A stretch of DNA of 64,000 bases from Echinometra lucunter (GCA_029962745.1 CM057171.1:522472-586471), one strand, 5' to 3'. Counted from the stretch's first letter, positions 14,101 through 25,006 are shown. Translations and numbers: made by a program. The notes: generated from the letters alone by a model not told the origin.

Positions 14101-14778
14101 TTGTCTTATAAGGCAGTGGCAGATCTTGGGGGACACCCCCTTCCCAAAATAAGCTGAATAGATTTTGAAAATTCCTTTGGTGATCACCAGTTACTAATAA
14201 GTGCAGATGCCTATGAAGACCATGTATGTGTATCAAAGCATTTATGTACACTGCTCAGAAATCACTCTTTAAAAGGAGAATCTGAACCATGCCGATGGCA
14301 TGACTTAGTTGCCCTTAACCCTTCAGTGCTGATGGCACATTTAATATGTGACAGACAATCTTTTTTCTGTTTCATCTATTTTAATTATGAAAAAAATATT
14401 CATATTCATGTATTGACAACTTAATAAGCATTCAATAAATCGTGGGTCTACATTAACATTTTTCAAACATTTTTTGGGTGAGGATTACGAAACCCTTGGC
14501 ATTGGAGGAGTATTCGGCCTGGCAGTGGAAGAGTTAAGCATACTTACTCAATAAGACATCTCGAGATCCAACAAGGATGTTCCCTGTTAGTGTGAGAGCA
14601 AAAACGGTCAATTGGACAAGAGTTCCTGGCTGATAGCCACTTAGTGGAATGGTTGTTCGTGAATCTTGTAGGGCAGTAGTACTAACACCATCATATATAT
14701 GATATGTAAGTGTATCGGGTACAGCATCAAAGGTCAGGGTGAAGCTGGTTGAAGTCAGGCCATTAATGGTTAATATCC
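580..14778 (-). CDS. Modular FN3-CCP-EGF-CCP protein, partial gene (14 visible exons)
   Basis: Part of a large extracellular or cell-surface protein. In coding order the exons are FN3 14778-14548 (cut by the N gap), 13678-13400, 12260-11994, 11218-10940, 9695-9414, 8452-8180 and 4521-4270; then CCP 3860-3669, 3419-3228, 2865-2674, 2310-2119 and 1835-1644; EGF 1528-1415; CCP 762-580. The FN3 and CCP exons each hold one domain and all fully visible ones are phase 1-1, which is typical of shuffled modules. FN3 hallmarks are a Trp in strand B and an L.PG..Y.I.V motif. The CCPs have six cysteines, as in selectin sushi repeats, rather than four. No signal peptide, start codon, transmembrane segment or stop is visible: both ends lie outside or in the gap. 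Such modules usually mediate adhesion or ligand binding, but no specific orthologue is recognised and no function is claimed. Confidence 0.85.
1415..1528 (-). CDS. EGF-like exon (calcium-binding type)
   Basis: A 114-bp phase 1-1 exon giving one 38-residue EGF module. It starts [16 protein letters not shown] and ends [11 protein letters not shown], with six cysteines in EGF spacing. The leading D-I-D-N matches the calcium-binding EGF consensus start. Splice signals are acceptor tttactag and donor CAG|GTAAGT. It separates the five-CCP array from the last CCP. Confidence 0.9.
1644..1835 (-). CDS. CCP exon, array copy 5
   Basis: 192-bp phase 1-1 exon, the copy nearest the EGF exon. It encodes the same 64-residue six-cysteine sushi unit as the four upstream copies, with cores [16 protein letters not shown] and [15 protein letters not shown]. 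The usual sushi Trp before the last cysteine is replaced by Leu ([11 protein letters not shown]). Donor is GTGAGA and acceptor TGCAG. Confidence 0.88.
2119..2310 (-). CDS. CCP exon, array copy 4
   Basis: 192-bp phase 1-1 exon, nearly identical to copies 3 and 5. Splice signals are acceptor TTGCAG and donor GTGAAA. It forms part of a unit of about 555 bp, exon plus intron, repeated at copies 3 and 2. Confidence 0.88.
2674..2865 (-). CDS. CCP exon, array copy 3
   Basis: 192-bp phase 1-1 exon encoding the six-cysteine sushi unit. The flanking intron shares long near-identical stretches with the intron between copies 4 and 3, for example the block around 2340-2420 is repeated at 2890-2980. Exon and intron were therefore duplicated together. 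Confidence 0.88.
3228..3419 (-). CDS. CCP exon, array copy 2
   Basis: 192-bp phase 1-1 exon. It differs from its neighbours mainly in the first third ([19 protein letters not shown]), where a new N-x-S/T site appears, while the second half is unchanged. Acceptor TTTTGCAG, donor GTGAGA. Confidence 0.88.
3669..3860 (-). CDS. CCP exon, array copy 1
   Basis: First CCP after the FN3 series. 192-bp phase 1-1 exon with the six-cysteine unit; in this copy DVGYDIVGD replaces DVGYDLVGD and TFETTC replaces TYETTC. Acceptor TTTTGTAG, donor GTGAGA. Confidence 0.88.
4270..4521 (-). CDS. Fibronectin type III exon (last FN3 before CCP array)
   Basis: 252-bp phase 1-1 exon. FN3 signatures are [17 protein letters not shown] with the strand-B Trp and [11 protein letters not shown] near the end. 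It is preceded by acceptor TTCTTTAG and followed by donor GTGTGT. Confidence 0.87.
5066..6882. mobile_element. Non-autonomous DNA transposon with imperfect terminal inverted repeats
   Basis: The left end (GGACTGGCACAAGTACT) is mirrored at the right end (reading in, GGCCTGGCACGAGTACT). Both ends continue into CTCGAG-rich subterminal sequence. There is no transposase ORF in between, only AT-rich sequence. No clear target duplication is visible, partly because a second element starts a few bases to the right. It sits in the intron between FN3 exons 8180 and 4521. Confidence 0.6.
6890..7422. mobile_element. 533-bp near-palindromic element flanked by TA (MITE)
   Basis: Almost the whole element folds on itself around a centre near 7160. 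The outer ends are CAGCCACACGCG and CGCGAGTGGCTG. Inner matching blocks include CTTTACCTTACGGCCACACG near 6910 and its complement near 7400, and the block around 7095 matched at 7220. A TA dinucleotide precedes (6888-6889) and follows (7423-7424), as for Tc1/mariner-type insertions. Short open frames in it are mirror artefacts. Confidence 0.8.
7870..8120 (+). mobile_element. LINE 3' end with (TTA)n tail
   Basis: The frame at about 7888-7945 reads [16 protein letters not shown] followed by a stop, the usual C-terminus of CR1/L2-like LINE proteins. Untranslated sequence follows, then a GCGCTTTATAAATTTATTA tail and about 45 bp of TTA repeats. The segment is 5'-truncated and lies in the minus-strand gene's intron, antisense to it. 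Confidence 0.65.
8180..8452 (-). CDS. Fibronectin type III exon
   Basis: 273-bp phase 1-1 exon beginning [12 protein letters not shown] and containing [17 protein letters not shown]. The strand-B Trp position holds Phe (FSFTVELEP). Acceptor TTTCTTAG, donor CAG|GTGAGT. It is followed by a 3.66-kb intron filled with two nested inverted-repeat elements. Confidence 0.85.
9414..9695 (-). CDS. Fibronectin type III exon
   Basis: 282-bp phase 1-1 exon. It shows the FN3 pattern [13 protein letters not shown], then [17 protein letters not shown]. The strand-B core is ASVMFTPYD, without the usual Trp. Acceptor TCTGAAG, donor GTATGT. Confidence 0.82.
9940..10707. mobile_element. TTAA-flanked non-autonomous element (piggyBac-like)
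   Basis: TTAA occurs at 9936-9939 and 10708-10711. The ends are CCCTAAAAGACCCGGG and, read inwards from the right, CCCAAATATACCGGGG. Subterminal copies of a TATGGCC..CCCC block are also mirrored. CCC ends inside TTAA are the signature of piggyBac-type elements. No transposase is encoded. It contains a GT microsatellite at 10339-10384. Confidence 0.7.
10940..11218 (-). CDS. Fibronectin type III exon
   Basis: 279-bp phase 1-1 exon. Core motifs are [19 protein letters not shown] with the strand-B Trp and [17 protein letters not shown]. Acceptor ACATGTAG, donor CAG|GTAAGT. Confidence 0.88.
11994..12260 (-). CDS. Fibronectin type III exon
   Basis: 267-bp phase 1-1 exon. It contains [11 protein letters not shown] with the strand-B Trp and [12 protein letters not shown]. 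Acceptor AATGACAG, donor GTAAGT. Sequence similarity to the other FN3 exons is low, as expected for old modules. Confidence 0.83.
12294..12680. repeat. ATTC/ATTT tetranucleotide microsatellite
   Basis: About 390 bp of imperfect TTCA and TTTA tandem units in the intron between FN3 exons 13400 and 12260. No coding content. Confidence 0.9.
13400..13678 (-). CDS. Fibronectin type III exon
   Basis: 279-bp phase 1-1 exon. It begins [19 protein letters not shown] and contains [15 protein letters not shown]. Acceptor CTGTACAG, donor CAG|GTAAAG. The strand-B Trp is not conserved. Confidence 0.84.
14319..14533. mobile_element. Short TTAA-flanked element (piggyBac-like MITE)
   Basis: TTAA at 14315-14318 and 14534-14537 encloses ends CCCTTCAGTGCTGATGGC and, inward from the right, CTCTTCCACTGCCAGGCC. 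The termini match imperfectly. It belongs to the same structural class as the elements at 9940 and 33904. It ends only 14 bp from the donor of the FN3 exon. Confidence 0.5.
14548..14778 (-). CDS. Fibronectin type III exon, truncated by assembly gap
   Basis: Minus-strand frame from the gap edge to donor A|GTAAGT, ending in phase 1. It reads as an FN3 module: [13 protein letters not shown], then [17 protein letters not shown]. Its acceptor lies inside the 500-N gap. It is the most upstream exon seen. Confidence 0.78.
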
Positions 14779-15278
14779 NNNNNNNNNNNNNNNNNNNNNN
14801 NNNNNNNNNNNNNNNNNNNNNNNNNNNNNNNNNNNNNNNNNNNNNNNNNNNNNNNNNNNNNNNNNNNNNNNNNNNNNNNNNNNNNNNNNNNNNNNNNNNN
14901 NNNNNNNNNNNNNNNNNNNNNNNNNNNNNNNNNNNNNNNNNNNNNNNNNNNNNNNNNNNNNNNNNNNNNNNNNNNNNNNNNNNNNNNNNNNNNNNNNNNN
15001 NNNNNNNNNNNNNNNNNNNNNNNNNNNNNNNNNNNNNNNNNNNNNNNNNNNNNNNNNNNNNNNNNNNNNNNNNNNNNNNNNNNNNNNNNNNNNNNNNNNN
15101 NNNNNNNNNNNNNNNNNNNNNNNNNNNNNNNNNNNNNNNNNNNNNNNNNNNNNNNNNNNNNNNNNNNNNNNNNNNNNNNNNNNNNNNNNNNNNNNNNNNN
15201 NNNNNNNNNNNNNNNNNNNNNNNNNNNNNNNNNNNNNNNNNNNNNNNNNNNNNNNNNNNNNNNNNNNNNNNNNNNNNN
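14779..15278. other. Assembly gap (500 N)
   Basis: Exactly 500 unknown bases, a conventional size for a gap of unknown length. It truncates an FN3 exon and hides the 5' part of the minus-strand modular gene. Confidence 0.99.
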
Positions 15279-16231
15279 ATTCATTCTTTACATATACTAT
15301 TTGTTTGCCGTTTCTACGGGCATGAATTTATTGAGTATCAATAGGCATTCACGATTTCCTTTACAAGTGCATAATACAATTTAGATCGTACTATTTATTT
15401 CTCGCATGGGCCAGCCTTTCATGCCTAGTGAACACGTAGACAAATCAAGGAAGGGGATGTGAAAGAGATACTAATTTGGATGGAAATAATACAACAGTCA
15501 GACCTCCCATATACATGATATAGTTGGAGAAGATTATACGTCACATGGATCATGATAAAGCCATATGAGATTTTATTTTAATTTGTGTTTCTGTTTGGTT
15601 GGTTGGTTTTTATGTGTGTGTGGGGGGGGGGGGGGGTGGTGGGCGTTTGTATGTTTGTTTTTGTTTTTGCTTTTGTCGTTGTTGTTGTTGCCTCCCAATA
15701 ACTCTTCAGCTTAGATCACGTGATATAGCCTAGTTTTTGCCCATCAATCACCTGAGAAGAAAAGTTCGTAACACATGACGTGCTAGATGGTGATAGTACT
15801 TTTGTGTTTCGCTGATCTCTTCAGTCCATATAGTCAGATAGTCTCGGGACACAATTACAGTTTCCACTCACCCTGAGCAGTAGTTTCACTATTGCCCCCA
15901 GATCAGTCAATATTTGTCTAATACTTTATTTTGATTGGTACATTTTGTCATTTTCTAGGTTGTTTACTCAATGGTTGGTAACTAATGTATTCCATTAACT
16001 ACTGCTCGGTCGAAAGTCATAGAAAAAATGTAAATCTTGGTCAGGTTGGTTTACCATCTTTTGTTGAAATTCGACTTTAAACAGCATGATTTAGCAAAAT
16101 ATGGTTAATGTGCGTTTCTTAAAAAAAAACAGAAAAAGGATAACTCTTGAACTCTTGAACTATTTATTTTTTTAGAATTCTGCCAGTGACAGCACTATAT
16201 CGGCAAAACTCATCTCTGTGTCGTTTCCAGT
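15279..16231. other. Spacer upstream of transglutaminase A
   Basis: AT-rich sequence with a poly-G run near 15622-15637 and no convincing exon. Immediately before the ATG at 16232 is the pyrimidine-containing TGTCGTTTCCAG, so a 5' untranslated exon could be spliced on just upstream. The promoter could not be placed. Confidence 0.5.
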
Positions 16232-16490
16232 ATGGGTACCGGTACAAGCAAAGGTAGACCACAGCCAGCATCTGGTTCATCTAATGCCAGCCAACCCGGA
16301 GCGACATCGTCCGGTGGTGGTGGTGGAGGGGGTGGAGGAGGAGGAGGAGGGGGTGGGTGCGTCTATGACGAATGGCTGCTGTCATGGTTGGCAAGCCTTC
16401 CACCACCGGAGACATACGAGGAGGAGAATGATGACGATGACGATGACAGTCCCGCAGCTGAAGGAGCAGGAGCAGGAGCAGGAGGAGAAG
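16232..16490 (+). CDS. Transglutaminase A exon 1 (myristoylation motif and acidic/Gly-rich extension)
   Basis: Encodes 86 residues ending in phase 1 at GAAG|GTAAAA. After MGTGTSKG come a Ser/Pro-rich stretch, a run of about 15 Gly, the hydrophobic [15 protein letters not shown], an Asp run and GAGAGAG. The Gly and Asp runs are GGN and GAY/GAC repeats that may vary in length between alleles. Confidence 0.85.
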
Positions 16491-19400
16491 GTAAAAGTCG
16501 TTTTTCCCTCCGTTCGTTTCTCTGTTTCTTTATGTCGGCCTCACTTTAGACTACCCCTCCCACTTCTCTCTCTCTCTCTCTCTTTCTCTCTTATTCTCTC
16601 TCTCTTTCTCTCCTCTTTTTTTTTCTCTCTCTCTCTTTTCTTTCCCTATAGCCCTTTAATACTCATTACAATTCTCTTTTATTTTTTCCCCTCCTCACTA
16701 TACCTTTATTGCTTTTCATCTCTCTTCTTTCTTTCTTTCTCTCTCTCTCTCTCTCTCTCTTTCATTTACCTCTCTTCTCATTTTCCTTTCCCTTCTCTGA
16801 AACTATTGCCCACCTGCAACTATCACCTGGACCCCGTACCATGACCCGTTATGGCGATCGTGCCTTTTCTTCCCTTGCCCCAAAACTCTGGAACAATCTT
16901 CCCATCTACATTCGTGAGGCCTCCACTATAGACTCATTCAAAACACTTCTTAAGACTCATCTTGTTAGGCAATCCTCTTCTTAGTTAATGTATTTTATAT
17001 GTGTTCTTCTACTTTTTTCTCTTTTGCTCTCTTTTTCTCATGCGCTTAGAAACATTGTATTAAGATTCAAGATTCAAGATTCAATTTCGGTTTATTAATT
17101 CAATGAAATGACATACCAAATGAAAAGTCCGAAGACTAAAAATATTTGGTTCACATTAAAAAACTACTACATGTAACACACATTTACAACTTAATATGTT
17201 AAAAATATTAAGATAAATAAGAAGAACTTGCCAGACGAGAAAGGGAGACAGAGACAGCAAAGAAGTACAGAACAGAAAAGAATACGAGGAGGAAGAAGGG
17301 AAAAAGGAAAAGAAATAAGAATGGGCCAGAGGAAACAGAAGAAAAGACAAAAGAAGAAAGAAGAAGAAGAACCGCAAATGTGATGGCAAGCAGGTAATAG
17401 ATATTACATTAATATATACATACAAGAAACAAAGTGAAATTAACCTATTAACCGTAATGACTTATCAAAAATTACACAAACCCTATACATGCATTAAAAT
17501 TTCAATATATAAAATAGCAATCTATAAAATGTTCATTGCACATTAAGAATACAACAATATGAATTAGGAATTATGACTGAATGAGTATGAATCAAAATTG
17601 AAATTAAAATATTGTAATTAATACCATCAATAAAAAATTCATTGAATGACTTACTACAAAATGGAAACAATTAATTATGATTAATTTTCCATTGCCATTA
17701 AATTGAGAGAGAAGAGAAGAAAAAGGAGAAAGAAGCATGAGAGAACAGAGAGAGAGAGTATAATGAGAAGAAAAGAAAAGAAAAAAGAGAAGAGAGTTCA
17801 ATTTATGACAATATAAATTAAAATTGAATTAAATTTGAATTATTGATAGAAGTGATAAAATTCATTAAAGGGCTGATATTGCAAAGTGAAGCTGGTGGAT
17901 AATGTATGATTTACTCATTGCCACAAAATAGAAAGAAAAGAAAAGGAAAGAAACAGAAAAAAGAAGAAACGCGGAGAGAGAAAAGTGAGAAAAGGAGAAA
18001 AGACAGGCAAGAGAAAACATCATATTCTGGTAAAGATATTGCAAATAAACATGTAATTATGTACATATGTATTGACAGAAAAGGAAAAAAATCTACTGCT
18101 GACTGTTCAAAATTTGAACAAAATAAGGTATGGGAGAGTTGCGATATCTGTTGGTTCTCATCCTAGGTAAGGACAAATTGGATGCATTTCTCAGAGTGCG
18201 ACCACAATCACTGACCCTGCTCGCAGGCAGGAGATGTCGATGCATCCCCGATCCGAGAAGAGATTGGGCGAATCTGAGGGAGAGGGCAAAGCGCCTCTCT
18301 TCAAGAGAGGAGACGTCGAAATCAGAAAGTAATTCTACGTAAGATCTGTTGTTAGGATATGCAATAATATTGAGGGCTCTCCTCTGCACCCGCTCAATGC
18401 AAGCGGAGTGTTCACTAGTAATGCCAGATGTCCAAACTGGAGCGGCAAATTCCAGCATCGGCCGAATGTACATCATATATATAATGGCAAGGTCATTGGC
18501 ATTAACACCGTTTCTCCGGAGCTTGGTCAAGAGATAAAGTCTTCTAGAAGCATTGGAGATCATACGATTAACTTGCTCATCCCATTTGAGGTTATCCTGA
18601 AAAGAAACCCCAAGGAGCTTAAGGGATGAGACCACTTCTAGTGTAGTAGAGTTGATGTCAAGCACAATGGGTTGAGGGGGTTGGCGAAGAAAGGAGAGCT
18701 GCATGGCTTTACACTTGGCAGCATTAGGAACAACATCGTTATCATCACACCACTGAACCAAGGCGTCTACAATAGACTGCAGCTGGGAAGGTTGCGATTT
18801 CTTCAGAACCTCCACAAGGGTCAAGTCGTCCACATATTTCCACCTGTTAGGATAATCAGCAGAAGCATCATTGACTAAGACCAGGAATAAAATCGGTCCG
18901 AGTCGCGTACCTTGGGGCACACCGCATGTGATGGTATTTTCTTGCGAGGACTTCCCATGATAGCGAACATTTTGCGTTCTGTTGGAAAGAAAGCTACAGA
19001 TGGTAGGTATGATTGAAGCATTGACACCTAAATCGATCAGCTTGTTGATCACGATCGTATGGTTAACGTGGTCGAACGCTTTACTGAAGTCCACGGCACA
19101 AAGGTTGGCAAAAGACCCGCCCTTGTCGAGCCCTTTGTGAATAGTGTCAAGTAGGCTGACCAAATAGTGCGTAACTGAAGATCCGCGAAGGTTGCCAAAC
19201 TGACGTTGGTCAATTAATGGGCGGATGCTATTCAGGATCCAGTCCGCAAGGAAACCTTCGAAGATGCGTGCTAAAATTGGTGTAATAGAGATGGGCCGGA
19301 GTTGGTCATAGCTGGTAACTGGATTGGTTTTTGGAATTGCACTAATAAATGCATTTTTCCAAATGTCTGGGAAGCAACCCTCTTTGAGGCAGAGATTGAA

Positions 19401-22400
19401 GAGAGTAGTCAAAGGCTCAGAAAATTCAAAGGCGAACTCTTTCAACAAGCGCGAAGGGAGGTCACAAGGATGACAAGCCTTGGTAGTGTTGATTCGACAG
19501 AGACGCTTATAAACTTCCCGTCTGTCAATCACTGGAGGCGGTGAGGGTGCTGGTAGGAAAGCTGGCAGAGCATCCAGGGAAAGTGGAGGTAGAGAAGAGC
19601 AAATAGCAGCAAAATGACTGTTCAACTCATTCGCAATATCGAAGTCAGACTTGTCATCGGATGCAAGGTCAAGCTGCTTCTTGCGAATACCAGCAAGGTG
19701 GCGGATTTGTTGATGCCATTTTCCAGGTTCAGAGTTTTTCAAATTTCCAACTTTGCGATCATAGAATGATAATTTAGCCTGTTTAATCAACCTCTGAACA
19801 TAGTTCCTCAAACGTTTGAAGTCTGAATGTCCATGTCGAAAGGAAATATCGCGACGATTAATTGCTCTGCGAATCTCATCATTCATCCATGGTTCATCAT
19901 TTGGTCGTCGTTTGACATTAACAAGTTCAAAGTGTTGTCTGAACTTGAGGTTAGTCAAATTATTGAACTCAGAGGTCATGTCATGTGCGTTGCTGTCAGG
20001 AAGAGCAGACCAGTCCATCTGCTGAATCCACTGCCCAAAACTCCGAATGGAAGAATCGCGAAAAGGGCGATATGATGATCTCGTTGATTTCCTAGGAGGC
20101 GGTAGGGCAATGGGACTAACAGTGACGACATTGTGATCGCTAGAAGCTATTGGCGAAGAAATCTGAGGGTCATCATAATCCTCATTAAGGTCAGTCAGTA
20201 TCTTGTCCAGTATAGCTAACTCGCGAGTAGGTTTATTGACTATCTGGGATAGCGAGCATTGTCTCTCAATTTCAATTAGCGCAATATCAATGTTACATAT
20301 TATTATTATTATTATTATAAGAGGCACAAATATCGATTTTAGAAATATAGATTTTGTAAAGCGAAATTTTAATATTAAACTTGATTTTGAAAAGCACGAT
20401 GTTCAATAAAAACCTGTTATCAGGTTATATTGTATCTTTTGCGCAGGAGAAGCCGCGCCCTCTGGAGGTGATGGTGGAGGTGATGGGGGTGGTGATGGTG
20501 GAGGTGATGGTGGAGGTGATGAGGGTGGATCAGCGCCAGCGACCACGGACACGCCTGCCCAGCCAAGGCTTCCCTCTCTCAAAATTACAGGTGTTAAGCT
20601 GAATGTAAGTCGAACCCTCATACACCCCTCCTATCCCAACCATCAAGGCCACCATAATTAAAGATTTGCACATTTGTTAAGCCAAACTCAAGATATATCA
20701 TGTAGTCTCTTGTCTTCTCCACAGCATAATTATTTGGGATAGCTAGGGATAATGAAAACATGTGTTCTTCTACATGTTCTAGATTATAATGAATAGGCCT
20801 GTGTGAAATTCTGTGTCCAAAACATATTTTAACATGTTTTGTACACAGAACTCTGTCCACAAATTATATCACCATTAGCTACAGTGCCAAAAACAGAAAA
20901 TTTCATATCGGCATAACTTTCTTATTCCGTGTCTGATTTCGTTTAAATTTTCTCTGATCTGTTTTATTCCGTCTTAGCATTGATTTAAAAACTACTAAAA
21001 GAAACTGTAACGGTTTTGATTTCCTTGATAAGACCACTTGCTAGAAAATGTTATGTCAATGAAAAAAAGAAATCCTACAATATCAAATAAAAGTTTTTCG
21101 GGATGATATCCGTTTTGACCAAGGAAGGTCTGTGCCTCTTGAGCACTGTGGTATGGTGGTTACAGATCTTGCCTTACATATATAATAGGTCCTGGGTTCA
21201 ATGCTCACCCTGTACCCATGTTTTATTTATTTTTCATTCGTTTATTTATTTACATATAATTTCAGCAGGGTGCCCTTCCAACAATATGCTGAAATTACAA
21301 GGGGCCCTATGCATAAAGACAAAAACATAAATATACACGTATAGGCATAATCATAAAAAGCCTAAACAATAATTACTTAAATCAAATTCAAAGAGACAAA
21401 ATCAAAATCGGTTTAATATTGGGTAATATTTCTTTTTTAAGCTAGAAAGAGAAGTCAGTTTCCTTATGAATATTGTTCCCCTTTTTACAAGGTGTGGTAA
21501 AATGGTAGCTGCATGGCAGCGGCCATGGTAATAACAATTGCATGACCCTCATGGAGAACAGTATTAAGACTGGTGCGGTTGCTTGGATATTTAATAAATA
21601 TTGTTAATTTTCACTCATTCATTCTTTACTGGCTGCTTTGATATTCGACTAAAGCCCATTGTTGTCAATCTCTATTCGATCTATTTATAGGCGCTTTTCA
21701 ATGGTAAGGATCACAAAACCGACGACTACGAGTACGACAAGTCATCGGGTCGAGATCTGATCGTCAGACGTGGTCAGGAGTTCAAGATCAAAGTCCTCCT
21801 CAGCAGACCGTTCAAGGAGGAGAAGGAGCGCATTTTACTCCAGTTCTCGGCAAAAGGTATAAATCATTCTTTTCCTTCTTGGACGAAAATCATGCTCTGG
21901 GCCCCGTTTGATAAAACAGCTTGTTATCAATAACAAGTTGCAATAACTGTTATAAGCTACCGAAATCCTTGCATCTGATTAGTTGGGAGCAAATTTGTCA
22001 TAGAAATGTGACAGACTGGCAGTTGTTCCTGATAACAAGTTTTATGAAACGGGGGCCCTGATTTCGATGAAGCGTGGATAGGTGGAACGTAGTCATATAT
22101 AACGTAATAAACGCGATTTCTGACTTTACAATTTATAGGGCAGATAGCTGGGTTTTCATATAGAAAGGGGAAGGGGAAAAGAGAGAGGGCGATGGACAGA
22201 GGTCAATACCAAGGTATTATAGGGGAAGAGAGGGATAAAGAGAAACATGAAAAGAGAAAAAAATACACTAAGAGGGGATAGATGAGACAGAGACAAAAGG
22301 GAGAGAAAGTGACAATCGGAAAAGGGAAAGAAAGGGATGCTGAATGTAATGATGACACAAACACAGAGGAGGTTCCTGTTAGTGAGTGAATTTCCAATAA

Positions 22401-24911
22401 AGACCTGTCCAACTGGTCTTTGGGTCTGAAGTCAGATTTTTTTTTTTCTTCTCTTGCAGTAAAGGTAGCGGGACCTATGGACGGGACTCGAATAGCACTG
22501 GACATCAAAGGTTCTTACAAAGACGATGACTGGAGTGCAAAGATGGATTCTGCAGAAGGCAGCACCATAATGGTCACAGTGAAAAGCGCCCCCAATGCTA
22601 TTGTCGGCAGCTATACCCTCACAGCCAAGGTCGAGAGTAAGAGAAGTGGGTTGGAGACGATCTTCCCCCAGGATAAAAAGATCATGGTCCTTTTCAACCC
22701 TTGGTGTGAGAAGGATTCTGTATACATGGCAGATAGCGCAGAGCGAGAGGAGTACGTTCTTGCAGACAGCGGTTCCATCTGGCGGGGCAGTGCCGAAAGC
22801 AACCGCCCGAAACCTTGGAACTTCGGGCAGTTCGATTTGGATGTTCATCGAGTGGTCGTTGAGCTCCTGGAGAAGTACGTCAAGGCCAGGGAACGACGAA
22901 GTCCTGTCAAAGTGTCCCGGTGGTTCTCCTTCATCGTCTGCGAGGAGATCCTGGAAGGGAACTGGAGCGGTGACTACGAGGGAGGGACGTCACCGGTGAA
23001 GTGGAATGGAAGTGTGAAGATCATAGAAGAGTATGCAAGAATCAGGAATAATGTCAAGTAAGATTCTCATTGACATTAAATTTGCTGAATGCCATTAATC
23101 ATATTTAACGGACAGTCTTGCTTTGTACGACTGTAATATGTACTAATGACGTGCTTTTCGAAGTCTGTGTGAGAAAATATTCTACTGAATAGACCCATTT
23201 ACGAAGTTGATGAACAAAGCCAACATGGCCAACCAAAATAACGTATCGTGCTTCTAGCATGGTCAGCTCAGTGTTATTCAGAGATTCCAACCAATGCTTC
23301 TGACCAAATTCGGTTTATAGCCACTTGCTCTACTACCAGTTAGTCTAATTCCCGATCGTGTATCACCATTATGGCTAAACCCGTTTGGTCTACTGTCAAT
23401 TTGGTCTAATTACTGTATGGTCTAATCATCACTTGGTCTAATACCCACTTGGGGTAATTGTCATTATGTCTGATGATCCAGTGGTCTAATTGCCACTTCG
23501 TCTACTTAATTTTCCCCATTTCGTCTCATGACCATTATTACCAGTTCGTTTACTTAGATAGACTAAGTAAAGCTAGGCCAAGTGAGTATTGGACGAAATG
23601 GGTATAGCCTAACTGGAAATTAGACGAAATGGTAACTAGGCTAAGTGTCAGTTAAACCAAATGGTCATTAGACAAACTGGTTGTAAACCAAATGGGATTA
23701 GAGCATGTCAGATGAGACCAAACGAGCATTAGACAAAGTGGGATTAGACCAGGTGGCAATTCACCGACAAAATTCACCCCTTCTATAACAAGTCTTCCGA
23801 ACCATGTCAGTTCTTGAAAATAATGTCCCCGTTCTATCGGCAGTGATCGTGGTTTAGCTGTTACGTCCCCTGGCGGTGAATCACATGGTTCGCGGTTCGA
23901 GTCCCGCTGCGGCACTAATTGTCTTTTGCCATGTTTGGCAAGGCATCGCTATACCTAGGAGCAAATGGATGGTTGTTAGAACTGCCAAAAGCCAATGTGA
24001 CAGCATTTGCCACATTATGCGGCCCATAGCGCATGTAGACATTTGAACGTACGATGCTTGCCATTGAGTGAAGATGGTCTACACTGTACGGCTGGAAATC
24101 CAGTGATCAGGCGAGTGTTTCACAAAGAGTTGGACTTTGAGTCGTGCTTAAATTCCAATCTAGCTGCGTGCTGTTTATTACTCATCATCGTATTGGTCAG
24201 ATCATGCTCAGGGGACGCGCGCCATTGGAAAGTCTATCAATGAGAATGCGCGGTGAAAGTCCGACTTAACTCTTTGTGAAACACCCCCAGGGGTGCATGT
24301 AACATTGTAAAGTGCATTAAATTATTCTCGTGATTAATGTAATATAACATTTGCACTACGAAAGAGTGTCTGTTTTCTCTGTCCTTCAAAACCTTTCGTG
24401 ACGAAATGCATGTCCTTTATAATGTTTATTACAGATTCGGTCAGTGCTGGATCTTTTCAGGACTCCTCACCACTTTCCTCCGCTGCGTGGGGATTCCAGC
24501 TCGTAGCGTGACCAACTTCGACTCGGCACACGACACCGAAAAGAACATGACCATTGATAGGTACCTGGACAGTGACGGAAACAAAATCAAAGAACACTTC
24601 TTCAGTAGTTTCAGGAGTACCCGGACGATTTATGATTCGGTCTGGAATTTCCATGTTTGGAACGAGGCATGGATGACGAGACCAGACTTGGACAAGGGCT
24701 ATGATGGGTGGCAAGCTGTCGATTCCACACCACAGGAACTAAGTGAAGGTACTCTTTGAGCATATAAGACTGGGAATTGTTTAGGGATCACATTCAATTC
24801 ATTTTGGAGTTCAAATCCACTCCCATACTAATAATTATGATGATGATGATGAAGATGATGATAATAATAATGATGATAATAATAGTAATAATGATAATAA
24901 TAATAATAATC

Positions 24912-24957
<46 letters not shown>

Positions 24958-24975
24958 TAATAATAATAATCATAA

Positions 24976-25006
<31 letters not shown>

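Noticed and set aside
14739..15344. Open frames across the gap
   Set aside because: They consist of N-derived unknown residues and have no meaning.
16218..16844. 208-codon plus-strand frame overlapping transglutaminase A exon 1
   Set aside because: A shifted frame of exon 1 followed by CT-rich intron sequence; the 16232 frame has the myristoylation motif and correct splice phase.
23256..23700. Possible riboswitch- or attenuator-like foldback
   Set aside because: Intron location in an animal gene and repeat-built arms make a repeat-derived hairpin more likely than a regulatory RNA.
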